A program made the translations under genes and the position numbers. Under the pieces are notes generated by a model. That model was given only the letters and a program-made list of their open reading frames with translations, was not told where the DNA came from and did not search any database. Source: Anaerolineae bacterium (GTDB taxonomy: Bacteria; Chloroflexota; Anaerolineae; JADYZS01). From it: a DNA stretch of 26,514 nt. The stretch spans positions 1-26,514 of the forward strand of contig JADYZS010000246.1 in the NCBI GenBank assembly GCA_020853075.1, read 5' to 3'. Positions 14,201 to 21,935 of this stretch are shown here, in pieces (the first letter of the stretch is position 1; every line of letters begins with the position of its first letter).

Positions 14201-15996
14201 TGGGTGGGGCGTTCGTCGTCCTGCTGGGCAACCTGGACGCCTTCGGCCAGGTGCTGCGCGGCCTGGGAAGTATCGGTGGAAGCCAGTTCCGCAGCCAGAT
14301 TCCTCTCCTTCAGCCCATCGTGCGCGCCGTGCCGGGCTTTGCCAAGATGCTGGGGTCGGGACACCTGCCCGACTACGACTTCTGGGCTCCCAGCCGGGTC
14401 ATCCCCTATACGATCAATGAGTTTCCATATTGGAGTTTCCTCTTCGCCGATCTCCACCCCCACATGATCGGCATTCCTTTCACCATCCTTTTCATCGGGT
14501 TAACGCTGAACCTGGTGCTCGGCTACGGCACGCGGGTAGCAGGCGAAGGGCGATTGGAGGGCGCAATTGGTTTGTTGGTGCTTCCCCTTGCCCTCGGCGC
14601 GCTGGCGACCATCAACACCTGGGACTTACCGACCTATCTTGGCCTGGCCGTCCTTGCGTTCCTCGTGCGGGAATATCGGGGACGCGGTACCCTACGCATC
14701 GTCCCCGTCGTCAATTTTGTAGTGGGTCTGGGAGTCCTGACCTACCTTCTCTACTATCCTTTCTTCCGCTATTACGTCGCCATCGGGTCCAGCGGCATCG
14801 GCCTTGTGAAGACGCGCGACGAGGTAGGGCGCTGGCTCAACATGTGGGGCTTCTTCTTCTTCCTCGCTGCCGGTTTTGTGCTGGTTGAACTGCGCAGGCC
14901 GGGCGCACGCCTGGCGGTGCTGCGTTGGCTCCGCCTCCTGGTGCAGCGTTGGGAGACGATGCCGAGGCTCTTGTCGCGGCACAGGCTCCTCGTGCGGCAG
15001 GTCTCTTCCGCGTATGTTTTAGGGCGCTGGGCACTCGGTGGCGTGCTCATCCTGGTAGCCGTGGCGCTGATCCTAAAGTACACCATTGTCGCCCTGCTCC
15101 TATTGCCGCTGGCCGGCGCGGCGATTCTTTTGCTCCGGCGTGACGCCACAGCGGAGAACCTCTTCACCACGATGCTGATCTTCACGGCCCTCCTGGTGGC
15201 TGCGGGTGTCCAGATCGTCTTCTTGCGAGATTTCCTGCAGGGCGGCGAATACTACCGCATGAACACCCTTTTCAAGTTCTTCATTCAGGTTTGGGTGTTG
15301 CTAGGGATCGGCACGGCGGCGGCGTTGCCGCGCATCTTCGCGGGTATCAACCGCTGGCGCCGCGCCTGGCGCGGCGGTTGGGTAGGGGTCTTCGGCGCTC
15401 TCCTGGTCGCGAGCCTGGCGTTTCCCATTCTGGGGACGCCCGCGCGTCTGGACGATCGTTTCCCCGGCCCGCGCCCGGTAACGGGCACATTGGACGGCAT
15501 GGCCTTCATGACAGTAGGGACCTATAATTGGCCTGATGGTAACACGCCCATCCACCTGAGATACGATTACGACGCGATCCAGTGGCTGTTGCAGAACGTG
15601 AAAGGTTCACCTGTGGTGGCCGAGGTGGCCGCTTCCTGGTACAACGTCAATGGCAAAGACATGGGGGTAGATTACTACCGCGCCGGGGGGCTGCGGGTAT
15701 CGTCTATGACAGGCTTCCCCACTTTCATCGGCCAGCATCAAGGCGAGCAACGCTATGACTTCCAGACCGGCCAGCGGGAGAACCTGGCGCGCGAGTTTTT
15801 CCAAGCGCCGGATGAAGGGCGTACCTGGCAGCTGATCAATGAGCTGCGCGTCGGTTACATCTACGTCGGGCAATTGGAGCGCCTGGTTTTTGTGCCTGAG
15901 ACTCTCAGCAAGTTTGACCGCATGGTTCAGGCAGGGCAGTTGCGCGTGGCCTATCGCAACGACGGCGTGACGATCTACGCGGTGGTGAAGCAGTAA
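11203..15996 (+). CDS. Giant membrane protein: GT-C glycosyltransferase fused to a YYY (DUF2298) domain
   Basis: A polytopic protein of about 1,597 residues with two modules. The first (to about 13370) is a PMT/ArnT-like GT-C glycosyltransferase. After one helix, the first outer loop has HPDERW with the Asp-Glu pair (codons at 11395-11400) that binds metal or acts as base, and a second loop motif YGHLPLYLL. The second (about 13430 to the end) is a DUF2298/YYY domain: the Tyr cluster INYYYYG near 13945, DLHPH near 14453, NTWDLPTY, and MNTLFKF near 15260. A soluble C-terminal tail ends in RVGYIYVGQLERLVF. Lipid-linked sugar transfer at the outer membrane face is the likely role. Starts at 11167 or 11137 are possible; TTG 11203 is preferred for its GAGGAGG. 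Confidence 0.85.
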   Translation: MQESRLSSIADAPPLPREAVTSRPAAAIRWKAWTPRLLVGAIVLAALALRLFNVNWDDTHHVHPDERWIMMVATDLRWPSNWLDALRQPHNTQINPVFDFQESRAKGTNVTRHFAYGHLPLYLLMAVASLLQSLGSLAKAIGLPADWVRFLAQAPSYDGYPLVGRIISAILDTGTVFLVYLLGKRTYGRAAGILAAAFSAFTVTQIQLSHFYAFDPVATFFIILSVYGGVRMVQEGRARDALLTGMAAGLGISSKFSALPILAPFIVGAAYWGLKGRRSGLEGQNGSDSAAASALAYPPLARALQLFLIAAMAAFLAFAITSPFAILDWKAFRQSVIEEQGAMVRGIADFPFTRQYRGTAPFLYNIEQQVRWGMGWPLGIVAFIGFAWAVVRALLRKARVEEWIILAWVVPYFGLTGLFMVKFMRYMLPVVPLFSLFGAGMLVLAWEWARTRRLPATETAPESLPEEPLAEPPAAAVRLLPVLDVGRFKPAIARAVPIVAGVTLVGSILWALAFVAIYTRSHTWIQASRWIYQNVPDGSTLVWELWDDPLPLSLPEPRANSGERGYKVVSWGAVEEDTAQKFQIMKDTMRQADYLTFSSKRIYGAVDNLPRRYPMAVKYYELLFAGKLGYELAAEITSYPTLGPFVFPDRDADESFTLYDHPRVLIFRKVRDLSDEEWQQLLGNLWQKAVPGDTGPASILERIPLPGLSSPNARREPAPSPASRLQGSKTLLLDRPVDTLPVVNDFRWNPLASTTIGAVVFWWLAVFLIGLIAWPLTYIVFGNLRDRGYVFARGLGILIIAYINWLLASLRLMRNALPTLLLAALLVAVCSGVLLRRHWPEMRAFLRAQRGLLLVSEAVFSGAFLFFVLIRLGNPDLWQPWNGGEKFMEFAFLNAILRSPYFPPYDPYFAGGYINYYYYGQYVVATLIKLTGITPSVAFNLAIPTLFALTFAGAFSIVYNLAPAQPRAAAQKPDQDAEGGTTAIARQRPFWLQGVGLGLVGGAFVVLLGNLDAFGQVLRGLGSIGGSQFRSQIPLLQPIVRAVPGFAKMLGSGHLPDYDFWAPSRVIPYTINEFPYWSFLFADLHPHMIGIPFTILFIGLTLNLVLGYGTRVAGEGRLEGAIGLLVLPLALGALATINTWDLPTYLGLAVLAFLVREYRGRGTLRIVPVVNFVVGLGVLTYLLYYPFFRYYVAIGSSGIGLVKTRDEVGRWLNMWGFFFFLAAGFVLVELRRPGARLAVLRWLRLLVQRWETMPRLLSRHRLLVRQVSSAYVLGRWALGGVLILVAVALILKYTIVALLLLPLAGAAILLLRRDATAENLFTTMLIFTALLVAAGVQIVFLRDFLQGGEYYRMNTLFKFFIQVWVLLGIGTAAALPRIFAGINRWRRAWRGGWVGVFGALLVASLAFPILGTPARLDDRFPGPRPVTGTLDGMAFMTVGTYNWPDGNTPIHLRYDYDAIQWLLQNVKGSPVVAEVAASWYNVNGKDMGVDYYRAGGLRVSSMTGFPTFIGQHQGEQRYDFQTGQRENLAREFFQAPDEGRTWQLINELRVGYIYVGQLERLVFVPETLSKFDRMVQAGQLRVAYRNDGVTIYAVVKQ

Positions 15997-16112
15997 TTCG
16001 TGGGGCAGGGATTGTCGCTGCTTCGCCACGATGCCGGTATCAACCTCGCTGCCGACGCGTGTAATAATATTGTCGGAGGCGCGTCTTAACTGATGATAAG
16101 GCCGGGAGCATC

Positions 16113-16616
16113 ATGGGCGACGACTTCGGCGAACTATACAGCGCCTATTTGCCCCGGGTTCTGAACTTTATGCGGGTGCGGGTGGGCGATACAGGCCTGG
16201 CAGAAGACCTTACCGCCACCGTGTTTGAGCGAGCGTTTGCCCACCAGCGCGCACTGCGGACGGAGGAGGCTTTCGCGGGCTGGCTCTTCCGCATCGCCCG
16301 CAATACGCTGGCCGAGCACTTTCGTCGCCGGGGCCGGCGCGGAGACGCGCTTCCTTTAGACGATGCGTTAGAATTTCCCACCGATACGCCGGAACCGGAA
16401 GAGTTGGTGCATCGCCGGGAAGAATTGGAAAGATTGGTAGGTGCTCTACGCACCTTGTCTCAGCGCGAACAGGATATTGTGACGCTTCGCTTTGTGGCCG
16501 GCCTGACGAACCGGGCGGTGGCACAAGCCATGCACTTGAGCGAGGGGAACGTGGCGGTGATCCTCTATCGCGCGCTGCGCCGCCTGCGTGGGCAATTGGG
16601 TGAGCGAGATGGGTGA
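16113..16616 (+). CDS. ECF-type RNA polymerase sigma factor
   Basis: A 167-residue extracytoplasmic-function sigma factor. Region 2 (about residues 8-72) contains the core-binding and -10-melting helices (AEDLTATVFERAF, GWLFRIARNTLAEHFRRR). Region 4 (about 105-162) has the helix-turn-helix (LSQREQDIVTLRFVAGLTNRAVA, then SEGNVAVILYRALRRLR). An acidic linker joins the two. The ATG has GGGAG 4 nt upstream. It overlaps the next gene, a one-helix membrane protein that is the likely anti-sigma partner, and is followed by YYY and GT-C genes. It probably directs transcription of this envelope operon in response to a surface signal, but target promoters were not identified. Confidence 0.93.
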   Translation: MGDDFGELYSAYLPRVLNFMRVRVGDTGLAEDLTATVFERAFAHQRALRTEEAFAGWLFRIARNTLAEHFRRRGRRGDALPLDDALEFPTDTPEPEELVHRREELERLVGALRTLSQREQDIVTLRFVAGLTNRAVAQAMHLSEGNVAVILYRALRRLRGQLGERDG

Positions 16617-17475
16617 CAGGGATGAGCGCAAAGCAGCCTGGGACCTCTCTCAGTTGCTAGACGAATGGCTGACGTCAGGCGGCGGGGCAAAGGTTGCTGC
16701 GCCAGAAGAGTCTCAGGCTCTCCTGAAGACGGCGCAGCGCCTGGCGCAGTTGCCTGCCTTGCTGCCGCCACCGCGCCCCGCTATCGTGCAGCGCGTGTTA
16801 TCCACCCGCCGGCCCGCATCCTACTACTCGCCGCGTCGCAACGGCTGGTTGCGGTGGCGCCCCGCTTTTGCCGCCGGGTTCGCGGTCATTGTATGTCTAG
16901 TGGTTGCACTCATCCTGCCTCCCAGCCGCGCGGTGCTGGCCGAATGGATGGCGCGTATCTCGTTGGGGCGCCTGGCGGTGGTCGTCACGCCTGAGCAGCA
17001 GCCCGCCTTGCCGGTGCAGGCGGTGGAGCAGAGGCTCGCCGATATGGATGAAGCGCGAGCCGTGATGCCCTTTAGCCCGTTAGTGGTGACACGCGTGCCC
17101 GCAGGGTATGCGCTCCGTTCTCTGACGGCAGTCACCTTTCAGGGGATGCCAGAGTGGGTGCCGCAACCTTTCTATCTGGAAGCAAACTATGGGCCGGAAG
17201 GCGAGGACGTGCGGGACTACTACCTGACGGTGCGCCAGTTTGCCGTTTCCTTCGGCCCGAATAGAGAAGTGAACCGGCTCGGTTTCCATCCCCAGGAGGT
17301 AGTACGCTTGGAAGAGGTGAAGGTGGGAGAGGAGCCTGCCGTACTGGTAGAGTTGGGAATGACCAGGTCGCCCCTGCGCGAGCTAATCTGGCAACACGAA
17401 GGTCTGGCCATTGAGTTCACGAGCCGGGTGCTTTCGGCAGATGAACTGGTATCTATCGCCGAATCTATGCGCTAG
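16609..17475 (+). CDS. Single-pass membrane protein with DUF4367-like outer domain, probable anti-sigma factor
   Basis: A 288-residue protein with about 85 cytoplasmic residues, one membrane helix at about 86-104, and an extracytoplasmic domain. The outer part has the DUF4367 pattern: VPAGYALRSL (163-172) near its start and W..EGLAIEF...LSADELVSIAESM at the end. The N-terminal part lacks the HxxxCxxC zinc motif of the commonest anti-sigma domains, so any sigma binding uses another fold. The frame also allows GTG 16588, but ATG 16609 is preferred; it overlaps the sigma gene by 8 bp. This coupling is the main reason to call it an anti-sigma factor. Its TAG stop is part of the AGGAG of the next gene. 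Confidence 0.75.
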   Translation: MGDRDERKAAWDLSQLLDEWLTSGGGAKVAAPEESQALLKTAQRLAQLPALLPPPRPAIVQRVLSTRRPASYYSPRRNGWLRWRPAFAAGFAVIVCLVVALILPPSRAVLAEWMARISLGRLAVVVTPEQQPALPVQAVEQRLADMDEARAVMPFSPLVVTRVPAGYALRSLTAVTFQGMPEWVPQPFYLEANYGPEGEDVRDYYLTVRQFAVSFGPNREVNRLGFHPQEVVRLEEVKVGEEPAVLVELGMTRSPLRELIWQHEGLAIEFTSRVLSADELVSIAESMR

Positions 17476-17481
17476 GAGACC

Positions 17482-20148
17482 ATGTTAGCAGTCGTTACCT
17501 GGTGGCTCATTATACAAGTATTCGCTCTGGCTGCGCTGCCGCTGGCATGGCGACTCTTCGCAGCGCTCCCCGACCGCGGCTATGCTTTTACCAAACCGCT
17601 TGCACTACTTCTGGTATCCTATCTTCTGTGGTTTGGCGCAAGCCTGGGGTTCATCGACAACGATGTAGGCGGTATCCTTCTGTCGCTGATTCTGGTCGCA
17701 GGGTTGTCTTTGTGGCTTGGCCGAGATGGCCTGCGACCCAGAGACGACGGGCGCAGACCCCTGGTAGAGTGGTTCCGCGAGCATCGTGGCTACATCTTGG
17801 CGTGCGAGTTGCTTTTTCTGGTTGCTTTTGTGGCCTGGGCCTACTTTCGGTCTTTCAACCCCGAACTGAACAGCACCGAGAAGCCGATGGAATTGGCGTT
17901 CCTCATCGGCATCTTACGGAGTTCCCATCTCCCCCCTCTAGATCCCTGGCTGTCAGGCTATGCCATCAGTTACTACTACTTCGGGTACGTGATCCTGGCG
18001 GTCATGACGCGTCTCTCCGGTGTGCCCGCGAGCATCGGCTTCAACGTGGGGCTGGCGATGTGGTTTGCCCTGGTTGCCCTGGGTGCGTTTGGCGTGACGT
18101 ATAATCTCATCGGCGGAAAAAGGGCGCGGCGGGCCGTTGCTTTCGGGCTGGTTGGCGCGCTCTTGGTGGTGGGCATTGGTAATCTGCAAGGCATCTTTGA
18201 GTTCGCGCACGCCAAAGGGATCGGCTCGCCGGCTTTCTACCAATGGTTGGACATCAACACCCTGGATGAGAGTCTGCCAAGAAGCCCCACCTGGTATCCG
18301 GTGGACAATTGGTGGTGGTGGCGTGCCTCGCGCGTCATCAACGACCGGGACCTGACCGGCCGCCACGTGGAAGTCATAGATGAGTTCCCCTTCTTCAGTT
18401 TCCTTTTGGGTGATATGCACCCCCACGTACTGGCTCTGCCTTTCGTGTTGATGGCAATCGGCCTGGGGCTCAACTTGTTGACCGCAGGAGCCGGAGAGCC
18501 GGCGCGTGCCCCTGGTGTGCCCACAAGAGCCGGTGAGGGAGATCATACCCAACGCCTCGCCGGAAGCAGCCAGATCAGCGGGCTGGTAGCCAAGTCGCGC
18601 CCATGGGGAGGCTCCCTGGGTGATTGGCAACGGTTTGTTGCCAATGCCTCCGGTTGGCTCACAGACGCCTGGGAGAATCTGGCACGCTCCACGGGGCTCG
18701 GCGCGACGGGTGTTGTCTTGTATGCTCTTTTTCTAGGCGGGCTTGGCTTCCTGAATACGTGGGACTTCCCCATCTATCTGGTTCTTCTCTCGTTGGCTTA
18801 TACGATGCGACGGAAACGGGAAAACGGACGGCTAGACCGGCACGTCGCCGGTAGTATTGTAGGCGGTGCGCTCATCCTGGCCGTTATTGGCTTCGTTCTC
18901 TACCTCCCGTTTTATCTCGGTTTCACGTCCCAGGCGGGGGGCGTCCTGCCAAACCTTCTGTTCCCCACCAAGTTGCGCCAGTTCTCCATAATGTTTGGGC
19001 CTTTCTTGATACCTATTGCGGCTCTGCTGGCTCTCTTGAGTGAAGGGGGACGAGGCCGTGAGATAGTGTCACGTTGGGGACGGTGGTTCATTTGGATTGT
19101 CGTGCTGCCAGTGGTCTTTGTGCTTCTCACCATGGTTGTCTTCGCTCTCCTGCCCGGCCAGCGGGCGATGATTCAATCGCTCCTGGACAACCCGGCAGTC
19201 CAGGAGAATATCGCGGGGCGTTCGCTCCTCGCACTCTTGGGCCTTGTGCTCCAGGTCAGAATCACGACACCCTTCGTGTACCTTCTCCTGGCGGCAGCGT
19301 TGGCCTGGGCTGGTGTGTTGGTGTGGCGCAGGATCCGAGGGGAGCACGAGGAAGAGGCCCCGTCGGAGCCCCAGGGCACGTACGCGCTGCTCATGGCAGG
19401 CGTGGCGATGCTCCTCGTCTTCAGTGTGGAGTTTGTTTATCTGAAGGATAGTTTCGGCACCCGGATGAACACGGTCTTTAAGTTCTACTATCAGGCGTGG
19501 ATACTCTTGGCCCTCGCCTCGGCCTATGCCATCTACCGCCTGACCCAAAGACGACACATCCTGGCGCGCGTGGCAACGGCGGGCAGCGCCCTGCTGGTTG
19601 CGATTGCCCTGATCTATCCCATTATGGCGATTCCCACCAAAGCCAACCTGTTCCGCGGCCCGGCGACCCTGGACGGCACGGCTTACGTTAAGAATTACTT
19701 GCCCGATGATGCCGCTGCCATCGCCTGGCTCCAGGCGAACGTTAAGGGCGCTCCGGTCGTGCTGGAAGCCAACGGCAATTCATATACCGATGCCGCACAC
19801 GTCTCCGCCCAGACCGGACTGCCCACGCTCCTCGGTTGGGGGGGACACGAGTTGCAGTGGCGCGGCAATTACGATGAGCCAGGCAAGCGAGAGCGTGACA
19901 TCCAAACGATCTATACCACCAACGACCAGGCCGAACGGGAGAGGTTGTTAAATCGCTACCAGGTTGAGTACATCTACGTCGGTAGGCTGGAACGAGATCG
20001 CTTCCGCCTAAACGATGCAGCAGTGGCACGGCTGGCGCAGAACTACGACCTGGTCTTTAGCCAGGGAGAAGTGCAGATATTCCGCCGGCGCACTTCTGTC
20101 GCCCCCGACTTTACTTCCCAGAAGCGACTGCGATACGAACCATTATGA
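17482..20148 (+). CDS. YYY (DUF2298) family integral membrane protein
   Basis: An 888-residue, strongly hydrophobic protein that is a stand-alone paralogue of the second half of the gene at 11203. Shared landmarks: aromatic cluster ISYYYFGY near 17970, DMHPHVLALPF near 18415, NTWDFPIY, and MNTVFKFYYQAW near 19466. The soluble tail has WLQANVKGAPVV, a TGLPTLLGWGGHE element and the closing VEYIYVGRLERDRF. The family is known from Chloroflexota and methanogenic archaea; its biochemical function is not established, but GT-C neighbours suggest polymer or glycan transfer. ATG 17482 has AGGAG overlapping the previous stop. Its last four bases (ATGA) overlap the next gene, so sigma factor, membrane partner, YYY and GT-C genes form one operon. 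Confidence 0.88.
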   Translation: MLAVVTWWLIIQVFALAALPLAWRLFAALPDRGYAFTKPLALLLVSYLLWFGASLGFIDNDVGGILLSLILVAGLSLWLGRDGLRPRDDGRRPLVEWFREHRGYILACELLFLVAFVAWAYFRSFNPELNSTEKPMELAFLIGILRSSHLPPLDPWLSGYAISYYYFGYVILAVMTRLSGVPASIGFNVGLAMWFALVALGAFGVTYNLIGGKRARRAVAFGLVGALLVVGIGNLQGIFEFAHAKGIGSPAFYQWLDINTLDESLPRSPTWYPVDNWWWWRASRVINDRDLTGRHVEVIDEFPFFSFLLGDMHPHVLALPFVLMAIGLGLNLLTAGAGEPARAPGVPTRAGEGDHTQRLAGSSQISGLVAKSRPWGGSLGDWQRFVANASGWLTDAWENLARSTGLGATGVVLYALFLGGLGFLNTWDFPIYLVLLSLAYTMRRKRENGRLDRHVAGSIVGGALILAVIGFVLYLPFYLGFTSQAGGVLPNLLFPTKLRQFSIMFGPFLIPIAALLALLSEGGRGREIVSRWGRWFIWIVVLPVVFVLLTMVVFALLPGQRAMIQSLLDNPAVQENIAGRSLLALLGLVLQVRITTPFVYLLLAAALAWAGVLVWRRIRGEHEEEAPSEPQGTYALLMAGVAMLLVFSVEFVYLKDSFGTRMNTVFKFYYQAWILLALASAYAIYRLTQRRHILARVATAGSALLVAIALIYPIMAIPTKANLFRGPATLDGTAYVKNYLPDDAAAIAWLQANVKGAPVVLEANGNSYTDAAHVSAQTGLPTLLGWGGHELQWRGNYDEPGKRERDIQTIYTTNDQAERERLLNRYQVEYIYVGRLERDRFRLNDAAVARLAQNYDLVFSQGEVQIFRRRTSVAPDFTSQKRLRYEPL

Positions 20149-21887
20149 CCACTTATATAGTCACTTCTACGCCGGAAATCACCGTTTTGCAGAGGCGTTC
20201 CTTCGTCGCCTGGCTGACGGTTGAGCGCGCCGCCTACATCGTGATCGTTTTGGTCGCAGCGGCGATACGTTTTGTACAACTGGGCCCGCGCCCCTTGTCT
20301 CTCGCCGAAGCCTCGGACGCCTGGAAAGCGTGGCAATTGGTGCAAGACGGTGCTGCCACGGGGGCAACTTCCAGCCCCCTTGTTTTTGCTTTGAACCTGT
20401 GGACCTTTGACATCTTCGGTGCTACCGATTTCCTTGCGCGCCTGTGGCCTGCGCTGGCGGGTGCACTATTGCCTTTGTTGGCATATCCGCTGCGGGCGCG
20501 CCTGGGCCGTGGCGGCGCTCTGGTCTCGGCCACGCTGCTGGCTCTTTCGCCCCACCTGATCTTCTTCTCACGCTATCTGAGCGGCGACAGCATCGTGGCG
20601 TTCGCTTCTCTGCTCCTCCTGGTGTCGCTGGTACGCTATCACGACGACCGCGAGATGGGGTGGTACGTTCTGGGCGCGGTCTCTCTGGGGCTATTACTCA
20701 CGTCGGGCGCGAGCGCTTACCTGGCCCTGGTGGGATTAGGTCTCTTCATCTACGCCTGCGGGCCGGATTGGTGGCGTACCGGGTTCGCGTTGCCGACGAC
20801 GGAGGCGACAAGGCGGGCTATTATCGGCTTCGGCTTGTTTATTGTCCTCGGCCCGACCGCCCTCTTGCGGCGATGGGACGGTCTCGGTGATGCGGCCGGC
20901 CTTCTGGCGCATTGGCTGGCGGGGTTCCGCCCAGCCTGGGGCGAATATCCCTTCTTCTGGCCTGGCTTGCGCCTCCTCTTAGATGAACCCTTGCTGGCAG
21001 TAGGCGGTGTCGTTGCCATCTTCAGGTGGTGGCAGGAGCGGCAGCGTGGCTTTGAAACGGGCTTGGTTGCCTGGGCTGTGGGCGCGCTGGTCATCACCAG
21101 CCTACATTCGGGGCGTACACCTGGCGACCTCCTGGTGGTGATGGTTCCTCTGGCCTTGCTCGCCGGCCCGATCTTCGCTCGCTTCCTGGCCGGTTTTAAC
21201 CTCCGTGAGAATTGGCGAGAGGCTGCGATTCTCCTGGGCGCTGTGGCGACCCTCGCCATCATGGCCTTCTTCTGGCTCGCCGGCTATGCCCAGACGGGTA
21301 ACCAGGATTACCTTCTTGCCTTCGCCGTACCTCTCGTCATTCTCGCGGGGATGGCAGGTGTCTATTACTTTGGCTTCAAATGGGAGATGACCTGGCGCGT
21401 ACTGGGTCTGGCAGGGCTGGTGATCCTCGCGTTCACGACGGTCAGCGTCGCCTGGGTATCAAACCACTACGTGGAGCCAGTGCGACGGCCTGCCATTATA
21501 CTGGATACCGGCGCAACCGGCGTCAGAGATCTGGTCGGCCAGGTGGAATTCATCTCTGCTCAGCGCGTGGCCGACAAATACGAAATCGCGATGACCATTG
21601 TGGGCAATCCGCCCAGCCCCATGCTGGGGTGGTATTTCCGGCGTTTCATCGCGGTGCGCTTCGCCGCTGGTGTCGGCCCCGAAGCCGGTTCGCCCCTTGT
21701 GGTCACGCCGGAATCGCCCCTCCCGCCTCTGGGAGAGCGATATGCCGGTTCCACGTTCCCTATTCGCAGCCGTTGGAGTCCGCTGGCTCTACCGGCCAGG
21801 GGCTTCATCCGCTGGTTGCTCTATCGCATAGGCGAGGGTGGCGGCCAGACAGATAAGGCGGTTTTGTGGGTAGAGCAGCCGGGCTAG
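20145..21887 (+). CDS. GT-C-like membrane protein with altered Asp-Glu motif
   Basis: A 580-residue polytopic protein of the ArnT/PMT (GT39-like) type. The first helix (about 30-46) ends in IRFVQLG, and the first outer loop follows as in active enzymes. The acidic pair there is Ala54-Glu55 (PLSLAEASDAW), whereas the other three GT-C proteins of this window have Asp-Glu. Central hydrophobic segments continue to about residue 440 and a soluble outer domain of about 130 residues closes the protein. It is coupled to the upstream YYY gene by a 4-bp overlap. It may have changed catalysis or act as a non-enzymatic partner. Assignment to the superfamily rests on topology and the LFGATDFLARLWPALAG-like segment. 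Confidence 0.75.
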   Translation: MTTYIVTSTPEITVLQRRSFVAWLTVERAAYIVIVLVAAAIRFVQLGPRPLSLAEASDAWKAWQLVQDGAATGATSSPLVFALNLWTFDIFGATDFLARLWPALAGALLPLLAYPLRARLGRGGALVSATLLALSPHLIFFSRYLSGDSIVAFASLLLLVSLVRYHDDREMGWYVLGAVSLGLLLTSGASAYLALVGLGLFIYACGPDWWRTGFALPTTEATRRAIIGFGLFIVLGPTALLRRWDGLGDAAGLLAHWLAGFRPAWGEYPFFWPGLRLLLDEPLLAVGGVVAIFRWWQERQRGFETGLVAWAVGALVITSLHSGRTPGDLLVVMVPLALLAGPIFARFLAGFNLRENWREAAILLGAVATLAIMAFFWLAGYAQTGNQDYLLAFAVPLVILAGMAGVYYFGFKWEMTWRVLGLAGLVILAFTTVSVAWVSNHYVEPVRRPAIILDTGATGVRDLVGQVEFISAQRVADKYEIAMTIVGNPPSPMLGWYFRRFIAVRFAAGVGPEAGSPLVVTPESPLPPLGERYAGSTFPIRSRWSPLALPARGFIRWLLYRIGEGGGQTDKAVLWVEQPG

Positions 21888-21935
21888 ACCGCCCTCTGTT
21901 ATGACCATAATAAAGAATACAAATGAGGTCTCTAC

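Noticed and set aside
15998..16031. Possible terminator hairpin after the GT-C::YYY gene (TCGTGG ... CCACGA)
   Set aside because: Six-bp outer arms with bulges and no T-run; too weak to call, although a break between this gene and the sigma-factor operon is plausible.
16041..16070. Possible autoregulated ECF promoter before the sigma gene (CAACC, then an AT-rich TAATAATAT)
   Set aside because: The CAACC element fits an ECF -35 only loosely and no matching -10 is present at proper spacing; the same motif was not found before other genes of the block.
21885..21911. Possible promoter (TAGACC ... CATAAT) before the Agl23-NHL gene
   Set aside because: Spacer of 14-15 bp is too short; the 48-bp gap is compatible with continued transcription from the sigma-factor operon.
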